A stretch of DNA of 64,000 nucleotides from Olivibacter sp. XZL3 (GTDB taxonomy: Bacteria; Bacteroidota; Bacteroidia; Sphingobacteriales; Sphingobacteriaceae). Numbering within the stretch: the first letter of the stretch is position 1; the number at the start of each line of letters is the position of its first letter. This document shows, piece by piece, positions 53,869 through 61,824 of this stretch. The translations under genes were made by a program, and so were the position numbers. Where the stretch lies: positions 62,001 to 126,000 of the forward strand of contig NZ_SBJH01000064.1 in the NCBI RefSeq assembly GCF_004368405.1. Direction: 5' to 3'. A model generated the notes under the pieces. It saw only the letters and a list, made by a program, of their open reading frames with translations, did no database searches and was not told where the DNA came from.

Positions 53869-53932
53869 CCAACTCTCCTAAAATGTTTCCGTTTTGAGGT
53901 GGGTACATACAGGCTAGCAGGATAATTTGGCG

Positions 53933-53940
53933 CAAAAATA
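53933..53940 (-). promoter_or_regulatory. -7 box of the ccmE-ccmF unit
   Basis: On the minus strand TATTTTTG is an exact TAnnTTTG match, 125 bases upstream of ccmE. It would give a leader of about 118 bases containing the GTTAC...GTAAC inverted repeat and the small ORF at 53827-53868. Confidence 0.5.
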
Positions 53941-54003
53941 CTAAATACTAAATATATAACCTGCAATATCACAAGGCTTACCCGTTATTAAGAATTGTTC
54001 TAA

Positions 54004-54408
54004 TTAATCAAAATATTTACTTCTACTAATCTTTTGAAGCGCGCGGTACCGCTTATCTTCCAACCGCTTTTCGACAGATTCCTTGCTGCGTTTAGTAGGC
54101 TTACGCTGTTTGGGTACTGTAGAGGCCTGAGTAAGCATCTTCAAAAGCTTCTGTTGGGTCAGTTCCTTATTCTTGAATTGCGATCTGTGCTCTTGACTGA
54201 TTATCTGCAGCTTTCCCTCTGAAGAAAGTCGCCCGCCCAACTTTTGTCTAATACGGTCCTTATCCGCTTTGTTCCAAATATTACAACTTTCAAAATCGAA
54301 TAACAATTCGACTTTTGAAGCCACTTTATTCACATGTTGCCCACCACTTCCACCGCTGCGTGAAGCTTTATAGTGAATATATGGTTCTAGTTCATCTATA
54401 TCGTACAT
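54004..54408 (-). CDS. arfB: Alternative ribosome-rescue factor ArfB (peptidyl-tRNA hydrolase)
   Basis: ArfB releases nascent chains from stalled ribosomes lacking a stop codon in the A site. The 134 residues contain the GGQ catalytic loop SRSGGSGGQHVNKVASKVELLF near 17-38. The C-terminal tail is basic and flexible (KQRKPTKRSKESVEKRLEDKRYRALQKISRSK), the part that enters the empty mRNA channel. There is no codon-recognition domain, which separates it from RF1/RF2. A perfect -7 box (54426-54433) lies 17 bases before the start. The gene is followed by the ccmE leader. Confidence 0.93.
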   Translation of the reverse strand: MYDIDELEPYIHYKASRSGGSGGQHVNKVASKVELLFDFESCNIWNKADKDRIRQKLGGRLSSEGKLQIISQEHRSQFKNKELTQQKLLKMLTQASTVPKQRKPTKRSKESVEKRLEDKRYRALQKISRSKYFD

Positions 54409-54425
54409 AACAAATCATTAAGTCA

Positions 54426-54433
54426 CAAATATA
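54426..54433 (-). promoter_or_regulatory. -7 box of arfB
   Basis: On the minus strand TATATTTG matches TAnnTTTG exactly and ends 17 bases before the ATG at 54408. No TTTG occurs at the expected -33 distance. Confidence 0.45.
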
Positions 54434-54545
54434 GAAACTCGCACTATTCAGATCATATTAAATCATGTCGATAATAAATCAAGCACTTCGCAAGGCAACA
54501 ATTTATAACCAATTTTGTACTAAATTCGGGCAAACTCCAACCATT

Positions 54546-54617
54546 CGTCAGGTCTTTACCAGATTTTGGTCAGATAAACCTGATCAAAATCTGGTAAGAC
54601 CTGAAAAAAACCTGACG
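54546..54617. repeat. Long hairpin/inverted repeat in the arfB-cmk gap
   Basis: Arms 54549-54573 and 54580-54603 are reverse complements over 24-25 bases, with one base bulge and one mismatch, around the loop ATAAAC. Outside it CGTCAGG (54546-54552) also pairs with CCTGACG (54611-54617) across an A-run. No T-run follows on either strand, so it is not a normal terminator. A 68-codon ORF running through it (54465-54671) has no family features and is not believed. The 349-base gap 54409-54757 otherwise holds only the arfB and cmk promoter boxes. Confidence 0.6.
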
Positions 54618-54742
54618 AGCGCACAAATAAGATATACAGTTAGTACGAAAAAATTTCCGTATTTAAACTGATGATGGAGATAGTTTATGATCTGTTTAAC
54701 CCCACTTTTCCATAAGTGTTCGCGAATGCCAAGCATTTTCTA

Positions 54743-54750
54743 TAGTTTTG
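54743..54750 (+). promoter_or_regulatory. -7 box of cmk
   Basis: TAGTTTTG is an exact TAnnTTTG box ending seven bases before the ATG at 54758. TTCG at 54719-54722 is a one-mismatch -33 at 20 bases. The transcript would have almost no leader. Confidence 0.5.
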
Positions 54751-54757
54751 TGCACCC

Positions 54758-55435
54758 ATGACGAAGAAAAATATCATTATAGCGATTGATGGCTATTCCT
54801 CCTGCGGAAAAAGTACAGTCGCAAAAGCTTTAGCAAACAAACTTCATTACGTCTATGTAGACAGCGGCGCCATGTACAGGGCTGTGACGCTCTATTTTTT
54901 GCGGAACAACATTGATTTCAACAGTGAAAAGCAGATACGACAAGCACTTGAAAATATTCATATCGATTTCCACAAGGAACAGGGAGCAACACGGGTCCTT
55001 TTAAATGATGAGGATGTCTCGGATGAAATCAGACAAATGCCCGTTTCGGAAAATGTAAGCGCAGTGAGCGCCATCAAAGAAGTTAGATCAGCCATGGTAA
55101 AGCAGCAGCAAAAAATGGGTGCGCGAAAAAATGTGGTAATGGACGGCCGGGATATTGGAACAGCTGTTTTTCCTCATGCCCAAATTAAGATTTTTATGAC
55201 TGCCGACCCAAAGATAAGAGCAGAACGCCGCTATCTGGAGCTAAAGAATAAAGGTGAAAACATCACCTTAGAAGAGGTTTTCGAAAACATTGCACATCGC
55301 GATTACCAAGACACCACACGCAAGGAAAGCCCCTTAGTAAGAGCTGACGACGCTATTATTTTAGACAATACAGATATGACCGAGGAAGAACAACTGCGCT
55401 TCGTATTGGAAAAAGTAGAGGAAGCCAACAGTTAG
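54758..55435 (+). CDS. cmk: Cytidylate kinase
   Basis: It phosphorylates CMP and dCMP to the diphosphates. The 225 residues hold the P-loop IAIDGYSSCGKSTVAKAL at the N-terminus, VDSGAMYRAVTLYFL near 31-45, and VVMDGRDIGTAVFPHAQIKIF near 128. The insert domain and lid (RAERRYLELKNKGENITLEEV, HRDYQDTTRKESPLVRADDAIILDNTDMT) are typical of Cmk. It precedes rpsA, the classical cmk-rpsA order, but with a 233-base gap and a separate rpsA promoter. That gap also holds GGTTGTCA/TGACAACC inverted repeats (55487-55494, 55531-55538) of unknown meaning. Confidence 0.95.
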   Translation: MTKKNIIIAIDGYSSCGKSTVAKALANKLHYVYVDSGAMYRAVTLYFLRNNIDFNSEKQIRQALENIHIDFHKEQGATRVLLNDEDVSDEIRQMPVSENVSAVSAIKEVRSAMVKQQQKMGARKNVVMDGRDIGTAVFPHAQIKIFMTADPKIRAERRYLELKNKGENITLEEVFENIAHRDYQDTTRKESPLVRADDAIILDNTDMTEEEQLRFVLEKVEEANS

Positions 55436-55619
55436 TTATAAGCTATACGTTCTATGTTGCAAGCAGCTAAACACTTGAGTCCTTTAGGTTGTCATAGGTA
55501 TTAGTTTTATCATATCCGCAACGCAATAACTGACAACCGCAGCTAGCTAAGCGACCTGAAAATCACGATGTTTTGCTAATAAAACTCACATTTATTGCTT
55601 TATTTAAAAATAATTTTTG

Positions 55620-55668
55620 CACCTTTGCAGTCCTGATGAATTTCAGGAAAAAGGAGATAAATTAATTA
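55620..55668 (+). promoter_or_regulatory. rpsA promoter, 5' hairpin and Shine-Dalgarno
   Basis: CACCTTTG (55620-55627) is a one-mismatch -7 box. Just after it CCTGA (55632-55636) and TCAGG (55643-55647) can form a small hairpin at the very 5' end of the message. AAGGAG (55651-55656) lies 12 bases before the ATG, a recognisable Shine-Dalgarno in a genome where most starts lack one. Autoregulation by S1 is a possible use; this is inference. Confidence 0.45.
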
Positions 55669-57609
55669 ATGGCAAAAAAACAAGAAGCAGAAAAAGAATT
55701 AAAAGCTAAACAAGCTGAAATCCAAGACGCTGACTTAAAAGCAGTTAAGGAAAAAGAAAACATTGAATCAGAAGCTGATTCAACGTTTATCGACGAAATC
55801 AAATCCAATACTTGGATCACTCCAGAAGGTGACTTCGATTGGGATCAAGATGAGAAAGGTTTCGGAAATTACAGCGTAGACGAGCGTGCGAAACTGGAAG
55901 AGCAGTACGCTGGTACTTTTAACTCCGTTAACAAAGGAGAAATTGTTGAAGGAAGCGTGGTTTCCATTAACAACAAAGACGTGGTACTTAACATCGGTTT
56001 TAAATCAGATGGCTTGGTATCTCTTTCTGAATTCCGCGATTTACCTGACCTTAAAGTAGGCGATAAGGTAGACGTGTTTGTTGAATCACGTGAAGACGAG
56101 AACGGACAGTTGGTTCTTTCCCGTAAACGTGCTAAAACACAGAAATCTTGGGAAGCAATCAACGAAGCTTTAGAAAACGATACAATCATCAACGGTTACG
56201 TAAAGAGCCGTACTAAAGGTGGTTTGATCGTAGATATCAAAGGTGTCGAAGCTTTCTTGCCTGGATCTCAAATTGATATTAAACCTATCCGCGATTACGA
56301 TATCTACGTGGGTAAAACAATGGAATTCAAAGTTGTTAAAATCAACCACGAATTCAAAAACGTTGTTGTTTCGCACAAAGTGCTGATTGAGGACGATTTA
56401 GAAAACCAAAAATCAGAAATCGTTGCAAAACTGGAAAAAGGACAGGTATTGGAAGGTACTGTTAAAAATATCACAGATTTCGGTGTATTCATCGACTTAG
56501 GTGGTGTTGACGGTTTATTACATATCACCGATATTTCTTGGGGCCGCATCGAACATCCGAAAGAAGTATTGTCATTAGATGAAAAGATCAACGTTGTTGT
56601 TCTTGACTTTGATGATGAGAAAAAACGTATCGCATTAGGCTTGAAACAACTTACACCTCATCCTTGGGAATCTTTGGATCCAGCGTTAGCTGTAGGATCT
56701 AAAGTAAAGGGTAAAATTGTAACTGTTGCCGATTACGGTGCTTTCTTAGAAATCACACCAGGCGTTGAAGGCTTAATTCACGTTTCTGAAATGTCTTGGT
56801 CTCAAAATTTACGTAGCCCACAGGAATTCCTTAAAGTAGGCGATGAAGTAGAAGCTGAAGTACTTACTTTGGATCGTGAAGAGCGTAAAATGAGCTTGGG
56901 TATCAAACAATTGACTCCAGATCCTTGGAAAAACATTGCTGAGCGCTATCCTATAGGAAGTAAGCACAAGGCAGTTGTTAAGAACATGACCAACTTTGGT
57001 GTGTTTGTCGAAATTGAAGAGGGCATTGACGGTTTAATTCACATCTCTGATTTATCATGGTCTAAGAAAATTAACCATCCAAATGAATTTACGAAAGTAG
57101 GTGAAGAATTGGATGTAGTTGTACTAGAACTTGACGAAGACAACCGCAAACTAAGTTTAGGACATAAACAACTGGAAGAGAACCCTTGGGATACTTTTGA
57201 AACTATCTTCACACTAGATTCAATTCATGAAGGTACCGTACTGAAAGTAACTGACAAGGGTGATATCGTAGCACTTCCTTACGGAGTTGAAGGCTTCTGC
57301 CCTAGCAAGCATAGCATCAAAGAAGATGGCAAAGCTTTAAAAGCAGAAGAGTCAGCTCAATTTAAGATCATTGAATTCAATAAAGAAGCTAAACGTATTG
57401 TGATTTCACATTCTCGCATTTGGGAAGATGAAAGAGCAGAAGCGCGTATTGAGGACTTCAATAATCGCAAGAAAGAGGCTAAAGCGGCTTCCAATGCTGT
57501 TAAGAAGGTGAAAGATTCAGTTGAAAAATCCACCTTAGGAGATTTAGATGTATTAGCTCAATTGAAAGAGCAAATGGAAGACGAAGAAGGTTCAAAAAAA
57601 TCTAAATAA
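55669..57609 (+). CDS. rpsA: 30S ribosomal protein S1
   Basis: S1 binds mRNA and helps recruit it to the 30S subunit. The 646 residues contain an N-terminal extension of about 80 residues rich in Lys and Glu, then six S1 RNA-binding domains. Repeat starts are recognisable by motifs such as GEIVEGSVVSINNKDVVLNIGFKSDGLVSLSEF, GQVLEGTVKNITDFGVFIDLGGVDGLLHITDISWG and GSKVKGKIVTVADYGAFLEITPGVEGLIHVSEMSW. The conserved LGLKQL/LGIKQL..DPW linkers repeat between them. The extension makes it longer than E. coli S1 (557). Codon use looks highly expressed. It ends at a strong terminator. Confidence 0.96.
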   Translation: MAKKQEAEKELKAKQAEIQDADLKAVKEKENIESEADSTFIDEIKSNTWITPEGDFDWDQDEKGFGNYSVDERAKLEEQYAGTFNSVNKGEIVEGSVVSINNKDVVLNIGFKSDGLVSLSEFRDLPDLKVGDKVDVFVESREDENGQLVLSRKRAKTQKSWEAINEALENDTIINGYVKSRTKGGLIVDIKGVEAFLPGSQIDIKPIRDYDIYVGKTMEFKVVKINHEFKNVVVSHKVLIEDDLENQKSEIVAKLEKGQVLEGTVKNITDFGVFIDLGGVDGLLHITDISWGRIEHPKEVLSLDEKINVVVLDFDDEKKRIALGLKQLTPHPWESLDPALAVGSKVKGKIVTVADYGAFLEITPGVEGLIHVSEMSWSQNLRSPQEFLKVGDEVEAEVLTLDREERKMSLGIKQLTPDPWKNIAERYPIGSKHKAVVKNMTNFGVFVEIEEGIDGLIHISDLSWSKKINHPNEFTKVGEELDVVVLELDEDNRKLSLGHKQLEENPWDTFETIFTLDSIHEGTVLKVTDKGDIVALPYGVEGFCPSKHSIKEDGKALKAEESAQFKIIEFNKEAKRIVISHSRIWEDERAEARIEDFNNRKKEAKAASNAVKKVKDSVEKSTLGDLDVLAQLKEQMEDEEGSKKSK

Positions 57610-57630
57610 AGCTTCCGCATATAAATTTTC

Positions 57631-57663
57631 AATGCCGCTCCTTTAAGGGGCGGCATTTTTTTT
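57631..57663 (+). terminator. Terminator of rpsA
   Basis: AATGCCGCTCC (57631-57641) and GGGGCGGCATT (57647-57657) form an 11-base stem with one G-U pair and a TTTAA loop, followed by a run of Ts. Confidence 0.9.
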
Positions 57664-57737
57664 ATATTCTTTTACCGATTAGCCAAACACTTTTGATTCT
57701 TTTAGTAAATTAGATAAAAATTATCAGCGCATACTTT

Positions 57738-60125
57738 ATGATAAAAAGACAGATCAATTTAATTTTAATAGCCTTCCTTCTTTATCCCTTATTCTCTTTT
57801 AAAGACCTTAACTCCCAGCCGATCTATAAAGACCCCAAACGGCCCATAAACGAGCGGGTAAAGGATTTGCTTGATCGAATGACCATAGAAGAAAAAGTAG
57901 GACAACTTTCTACCCTCCTTGGTTGGGAGATGTATTCAAAAAGTGATAAAAGCATTACGGTAAGCAACAAGTTCAAAGAAGCCATAAAAAAGGAGCATAT
58001 TGGTATGCTTTGGGCTACTTTACGGGCGGATCCATGGACAAAAAAGACACTGGAAACGGGGTTATCGCCGGAAGAAGCAGCGATGGCCACGAATGCTTTG
58101 CAACGTTATATGGCAGACAGCACACGTTTAGGAATTCCGCTTTTACTCTCCGAAGAATGCCCCCATGGTCACATGGCTATCGGCACCACCGTATTTCCTA
58201 CTGCAATTGGACAGGCCAGCACCTGGAACCCGGCCCTGATACAGGAAATGGCACAAGCAATAGCGGCTGAAACCCGTGCGGTTGGCGGGCACGCCGGTTA
58301 CGGTCCTATACTCGATCTAGCGAGAGAACCTCGGTGGTCGCGTTTAGAAGAAACCTACGGGGAGGATCCTGTTTTAAATGGAAAAATGGGTGAAGCCATG
58401 GTAAGTGGCTTTCAGGGAACTGATCTAAAGAGCGGAAAAAATATAATCTCCACGCTAAAGCATTTTACTTCTTACGGAGTACCGGAAGGCGGCCATAACG
58501 GAGGCAGTGTAAGCTTGGGACAAAGGGAGCTTCATCAATTTTATCTTCCCCCTTTCGAAAAGGCGGTAAAAGCCGGTGCGCTGTCCGTCATGACCGCTTA
58601 CAATTCAATAGACGGCATTCCCTGTTCGGCAAATCCTTGGTTATTAAAAGATCTGCTTCGAGCAGAATGGGGTTTTAAAGGTTTCGTCGTATCGGACTTA
58701 GGTAGTATATCGGGTCTTGTAGGCAGTCACCACGTAGCATCCAGCGCATCGGAAGCGGCGGGTCAGGCTTTGAATGCGGGGCTCGATGCCGACCTTAGCG
58801 GTTACGGTTATGGTCCGGCCTTATTGGATGCCATAAAAGAAGGAAAAGTAAAACCGGAAGCCTTAGACACGGCAGTTAGTCGGGTTTTATATCAAAAATT
58901 CGCTTTGGGTCTATTTGAAAATCCTTACGTAGACATAAAACAAGTAAGGAAGACCGTACATACAGCCGCTCATATCGATTTAGCACGTAAAGTAGCACAG
59001 CAGTCTATTATTCTCCTTAAAAACAGCAACAACATTTTACCTTTAAGCAAATCAACAAAAAAGATTGCGCTCATTGGTCCGAATGCCAACAATATTTACA
59101 ATCAATTAGGCGATTATACCGCACCCCAAACAGAAGAAAATATAGTCACTGTATTAGACGGCATACGGTCTAAACTAGGCGCCGACGCTAAAATAGATTA
59201 TGTGAAAGGATGCGATATCAGAGATACCTCCGAATTCGACATCGACGCCGCAGTTAAAGCCGCTCAAACGGCAGACGTTGCCATTGTCGTTCTAGGAGGA
59301 TCGAGTGCACGCGACTTCAAGACATCCTATCAGGAGACTGGCGCTGCCCAAGTAACTGCTGCAGAAGGCAAGATAAGCGATATGGAAAGCGGCGAAGGTT
59401 TTGATCGTGCAACATTGGATTTGTTGGGAAAACAGCTAGCACTATTAAAAGCGGTTAAAGCAGTTGGCAAGCCGGTTGTATTGGTTACTATTAAAGGGCG
59501 CCCACTAAATTTAAACTGGCCGCAACAGCACATTGATGCCATCGTAGACGCTTGGTATCCAGGGCAAGAAGGAGGACATGCTATCGCGGATGTGCTATTT
59601 GGCGATTATAACCCCGCGGGTCGTTTAAGCGTGTCCGTCCCTAAATCTGTTGGCCAATTGCCTGTCTATTATAACTATAAAAAGCCTACCAAACATGATT
59701 ATGTTGAATTAGACGCTAAGCCGCTTTATCCATTCGGCTATGGACTAAGCTATACCACTTTTGCTTATACAGATATTAAACAACAACTAACGGAAACTGC
59801 CGACGATTTTAATCTACAGGTTTCTTTCAAACTGAAAAACACCGGTAAATACGATGGGGATGAGGTTGTCCAGCTCTATATTCGGGATGAAGTCTCTAGT
59901 GTGGTAACGCCTGTTATTCAGTTAAAAGATTTTCAACGCGTGCACCTCAAAGCTGGAGAAGAAAAAACGATCGATTTCACCCTCCATGCGGATGATTTAA
60001 AGCTAATAGATGCACAAATGAGATGGGTTACAGAAAAAGGTCGGTTTAAATTGATGATCGGGTCTTCGTCCGAACAGATACAGTTGACAGCAGATGTTAA
60101 CTTGGAAAGGGATTACAACCTATAG
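57738..60125 (+). CDS. Secreted glycoside hydrolase family 3 beta-glucosidase (BglX-like)
   Basis: A 795-residue periplasmic or outer-surface enzyme that removes terminal beta-linked sugars from oligosaccharides. The N-terminal hydrophobic segment QINLILIAFLLYPLFSF is a likely signal peptide. GH3 N-domain motifs include the repeated LLSEECPHGHMAIGTTVFPTAIGQAS, KHFTSYGVPEGGHNGG, and the nucleophile Asp in GFVVSDLGSISGL (about residue 320). The GH3 C-domain has KKIALIGPNANNIYNQLGDYT and PLNLNWPQQHIDAIVDAWYPGQEGGHAIADVLFGDYNPAGRL. A fibronectin-type III-like domain ends the protein. The adjacent M81 and hydrolase genes are convergent. Confidence 0.92.
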   Translation: MIKRQINLILIAFLLYPLFSFKDLNSQPIYKDPKRPINERVKDLLDRMTIEEKVGQLSTLLGWEMYSKSDKSITVSNKFKEAIKKEHIGMLWATLRADPWTKKTLETGLSPEEAAMATNALQRYMADSTRLGIPLLLSEECPHGHMAIGTTVFPTAIGQASTWNPALIQEMAQAIAAETRAVGGHAGYGPILDLAREPRWSRLEETYGEDPVLNGKMGEAMVSGFQGTDLKSGKNIISTLKHFTSYGVPEGGHNGGSVSLGQRELHQFYLPPFEKAVKAGALSVMTAYNSIDGIPCSANPWLLKDLLRAEWGFKGFVVSDLGSISGLVGSHHVASSASEAAGQALNAGLDADLSGYGYGPALLDAIKEGKVKPEALDTAVSRVLYQKFALGLFENPYVDIKQVRKTVHTAAHIDLARKVAQQSIILLKNSNNILPLSKSTKKIALIGPNANNIYNQLGDYTAPQTEENIVTVLDGIRSKLGADAKIDYVKGCDIRDTSEFDIDAAVKAAQTADVAIVVLGGSSARDFKTSYQETGAAQVTAAEGKISDMESGEGFDRATLDLLGKQLALLKAVKAVGKPVVLVTIKGRPLNLNWPQQHIDAIVDAWYPGQEGGHAIADVLFGDYNPAGRLSVSVPKSVGQLPVYYNYKKPTKHDYVELDAKPLYPFGYGLSYTTFAYTDIKQQLTETADDFNLQVSFKLKNTGKYDGDEVVQLYIRDEVSSVVTPVIQLKDFQRVHLKAGEEKTIDFTLHADDLKLIDAQMRWVTEKGRFKLMIGSSSEQIQLTADVNLERDYNL

Positions 60126-60156
60126 CCGAGCCCATTCTACATGCCATAAAAGAGAG

Positions 60157-60192
60157 GAAGGCGGTTTCAAAAAGATCCCGCCTTCTTTTTTT
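60157..60192. terminator. Terminator between the GH3 gene and the M81 gene
   Basis: GAAGGCGG (60157-60164) and CCGCCTTC (60178-60185) are perfect 8-base arms, followed by seven Ts on the plus strand. It ends the GH3 unit 32 bases past its stop and reaches the stop codon of the convergent gene. Confidence 0.85.
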
Positions 60193-61759
60193 AATCGTTT
60201 GAATCGGAGGATGGAATAAAGCGAACAGAGAGATCCGGATCTTTCATGCTTTTATCAAACGGAAACATCGGCCGTTGAATTCTTTTATAGTTTAATCTAT
60301 ACAAGTCCTGATCAACACCGCCAGGCGTTAAAGCCATAATCCAATCAGCCTGCATAGCATACAACTCGGGTTCTAAATAACCTATTTTAACCACTACGAT
60401 ATCAGCTTTCCGAGGTTCTAGCCCCAATCTGGTGAAATCCACTTCTTTGTGATAAGGCTTTCTTTTCTGTGTAACGATAACGTAAGCAGTCCCTGTCTTG
60501 ATCACCACTTCGACTTCGGCATTTCGATCTCCTTGAACGATACTTTCCACCGTACCCTTTATTTTCAGCGGAGGAGCATAGCGAGCATCTACTGCGGCGC
60601 CGACTTCACCTTCCACTGTTGCGCCCTTTCCGGCCTCAATTGCTTTCTTGATAAGTGCCGGCCCCGGAATGGATGCATAGATTAATGTCGGCCCGTCTTC
60701 CCGCTTAAACTCGGGCCTAGCTAACAATTCCGTCAATGTCCAGGTTACATCTCCTGCCCCACCGGCTGTTGGATTGTCGCCCGTATCGCTGATAAAAAAC
60801 GGGCGTTTCTTACTAGCAAAAGCCTTCGTCAGACATTCGTCTAACGAGCCGGTGGGCGCTACGAAATCAAACTGCGACCGGACCGCCCAAAAACTTTGCG
60901 CAAGGTATTCCGCAGCCTTGGCTACTTTTTCTTTATCATCTCCCGTAACCATGACTACGGCATGGTTACGGGGCTCATCTGCCCAAGCGTAACCGATCCA
61001 AATAGCCGCATCAATAATTCCCGTCTCCTTGGTTACCGGATCTACTTTGCTGTAAAGACTCTTTCCCGGTTCAATTCGGGTACTCGTTTGTTCGCCAGGT
61101 AATAAAACGGGAATAGGAATCCAAGCCTTATAAGCAGGTTTGCCTTTTCCGCTTTTTATACGATCCAGCAGGTTACGTACCGCCCGTTCTTTTGATTGCA
61201 TTGCATCTTCGTGCGGGGCCATGCGGTAGCAGGTAATGAGGTCGGTATGCTTCGCCAGACGCTGCGAAACGTTTCCATGTAAATCCATACTCGTGGAGAC
61301 GATGGTTTCCGGACCGATCACTTTGCGAATACGCTGAATAAGATCACCTTCGGGATCGTCTAATCCGACTACGCTCATGGCCCCATGGATATCAAAAAAT
61401 AGTCCGTCATAAGGCTTATTCTTTTCCAACGAATCCAATGTCTTTTTTACCAAGGATTCGTAGGCTTCGCGGCTCACCGCGCCGCCGGGCAGCGACTTTC
61501 CCACTAAAGTCGGCACCCATACTGCTTCCGCACGCATGGACTCGCCCTGGGATAAAAAAGGATATCCATTAAAAACGTCTCCACCTAAGCGGGCATGAAA
61601 CGCCTCCTCTTCCGTAATTGCCGGAGAAAAGGTACTGGATTCAATCCCCAAACCAGCAATGGCGATACGTGGCAAGTTTTGCGCGGCGCTAAAGGTTGTC
61701 ATGGTTGCTAACAAGATAAAAATCAAATAGCTTGTTAAATGCGTCTTCTTGTATTTCAT
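60191..61759 (-). CDS. M81-family (MlrC-like) metallopeptidase, secreted
   Basis: This 522-residue zinc enzyme resembles MlrC, the microcystin/peptide-degrading hydrolase. A signal peptide (TSYLIFILLATMTTFSAAQ) directs export. The MlrC N-domain starts RIAIAGLGIESSTFSPAITEEEAF. Probable zinc ligands lie in GIESSTF (Glu), FFDIHGAMS and TSMDLHGNVS. The C-domain carries FISDTGDNPTAGGAGDVTWTL, a family signature. The true substrate in this bacterium is unknown; most relatives are uncharacterised. It lies 65 bases downstream of the large alpha/beta hydrolase on the same strand, suggesting one secreted degradation unit. Confidence 0.9.
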   Translation of the reverse strand: MKYKKTHLTSYLIFILLATMTTFSAAQNLPRIAIAGLGIESSTFSPAITEEEAFHARLGGDVFNGYPFLSQGESMRAEAVWVPTLVGKSLPGGAVSREAYESLVKKTLDSLEKNKPYDGLFFDIHGAMSVVGLDDPEGDLIQRIRKVIGPETIVSTSMDLHGNVSQRLAKHTDLITCYRMAPHEDAMQSKERAVRNLLDRIKSGKGKPAYKAWIPIPVLLPGEQTSTRIEPGKSLYSKVDPVTKETGIIDAAIWIGYAWADEPRNHAVVMVTGDDKEKVAKAAEYLAQSFWAVRSQFDFVAPTGSLDECLTKAFASKKRPFFISDTGDNPTAGGAGDVTWTLTELLARPEFKREDGPTLIYASIPGPALIKKAIEAGKGATVEGEVGAAVDARYAPPLKIKGTVESIVQGDRNAEVEVVIKTGTAYVIVTQKRKPYHKEVDFTRLGLEPRKADIVVVKIGYLEPELYAMQADWIMALTPGGVDQDLYRLNYKRIQRPMFPFDKSMKDPDLSVRFIPSSDSND

Positions 61760-61824
61760 ACTTTTCGTTTTAACGTTTTTTCTTTACCTACTAATAATCA
61801 TTTTAATGAGGCTTAGTTCGTCAG

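Noticed and set aside
54465-54671. 68-codon plus-strand ORF
   Set aside because: Runs through the long hairpin, whose repeated sequence alone gives the open frame.
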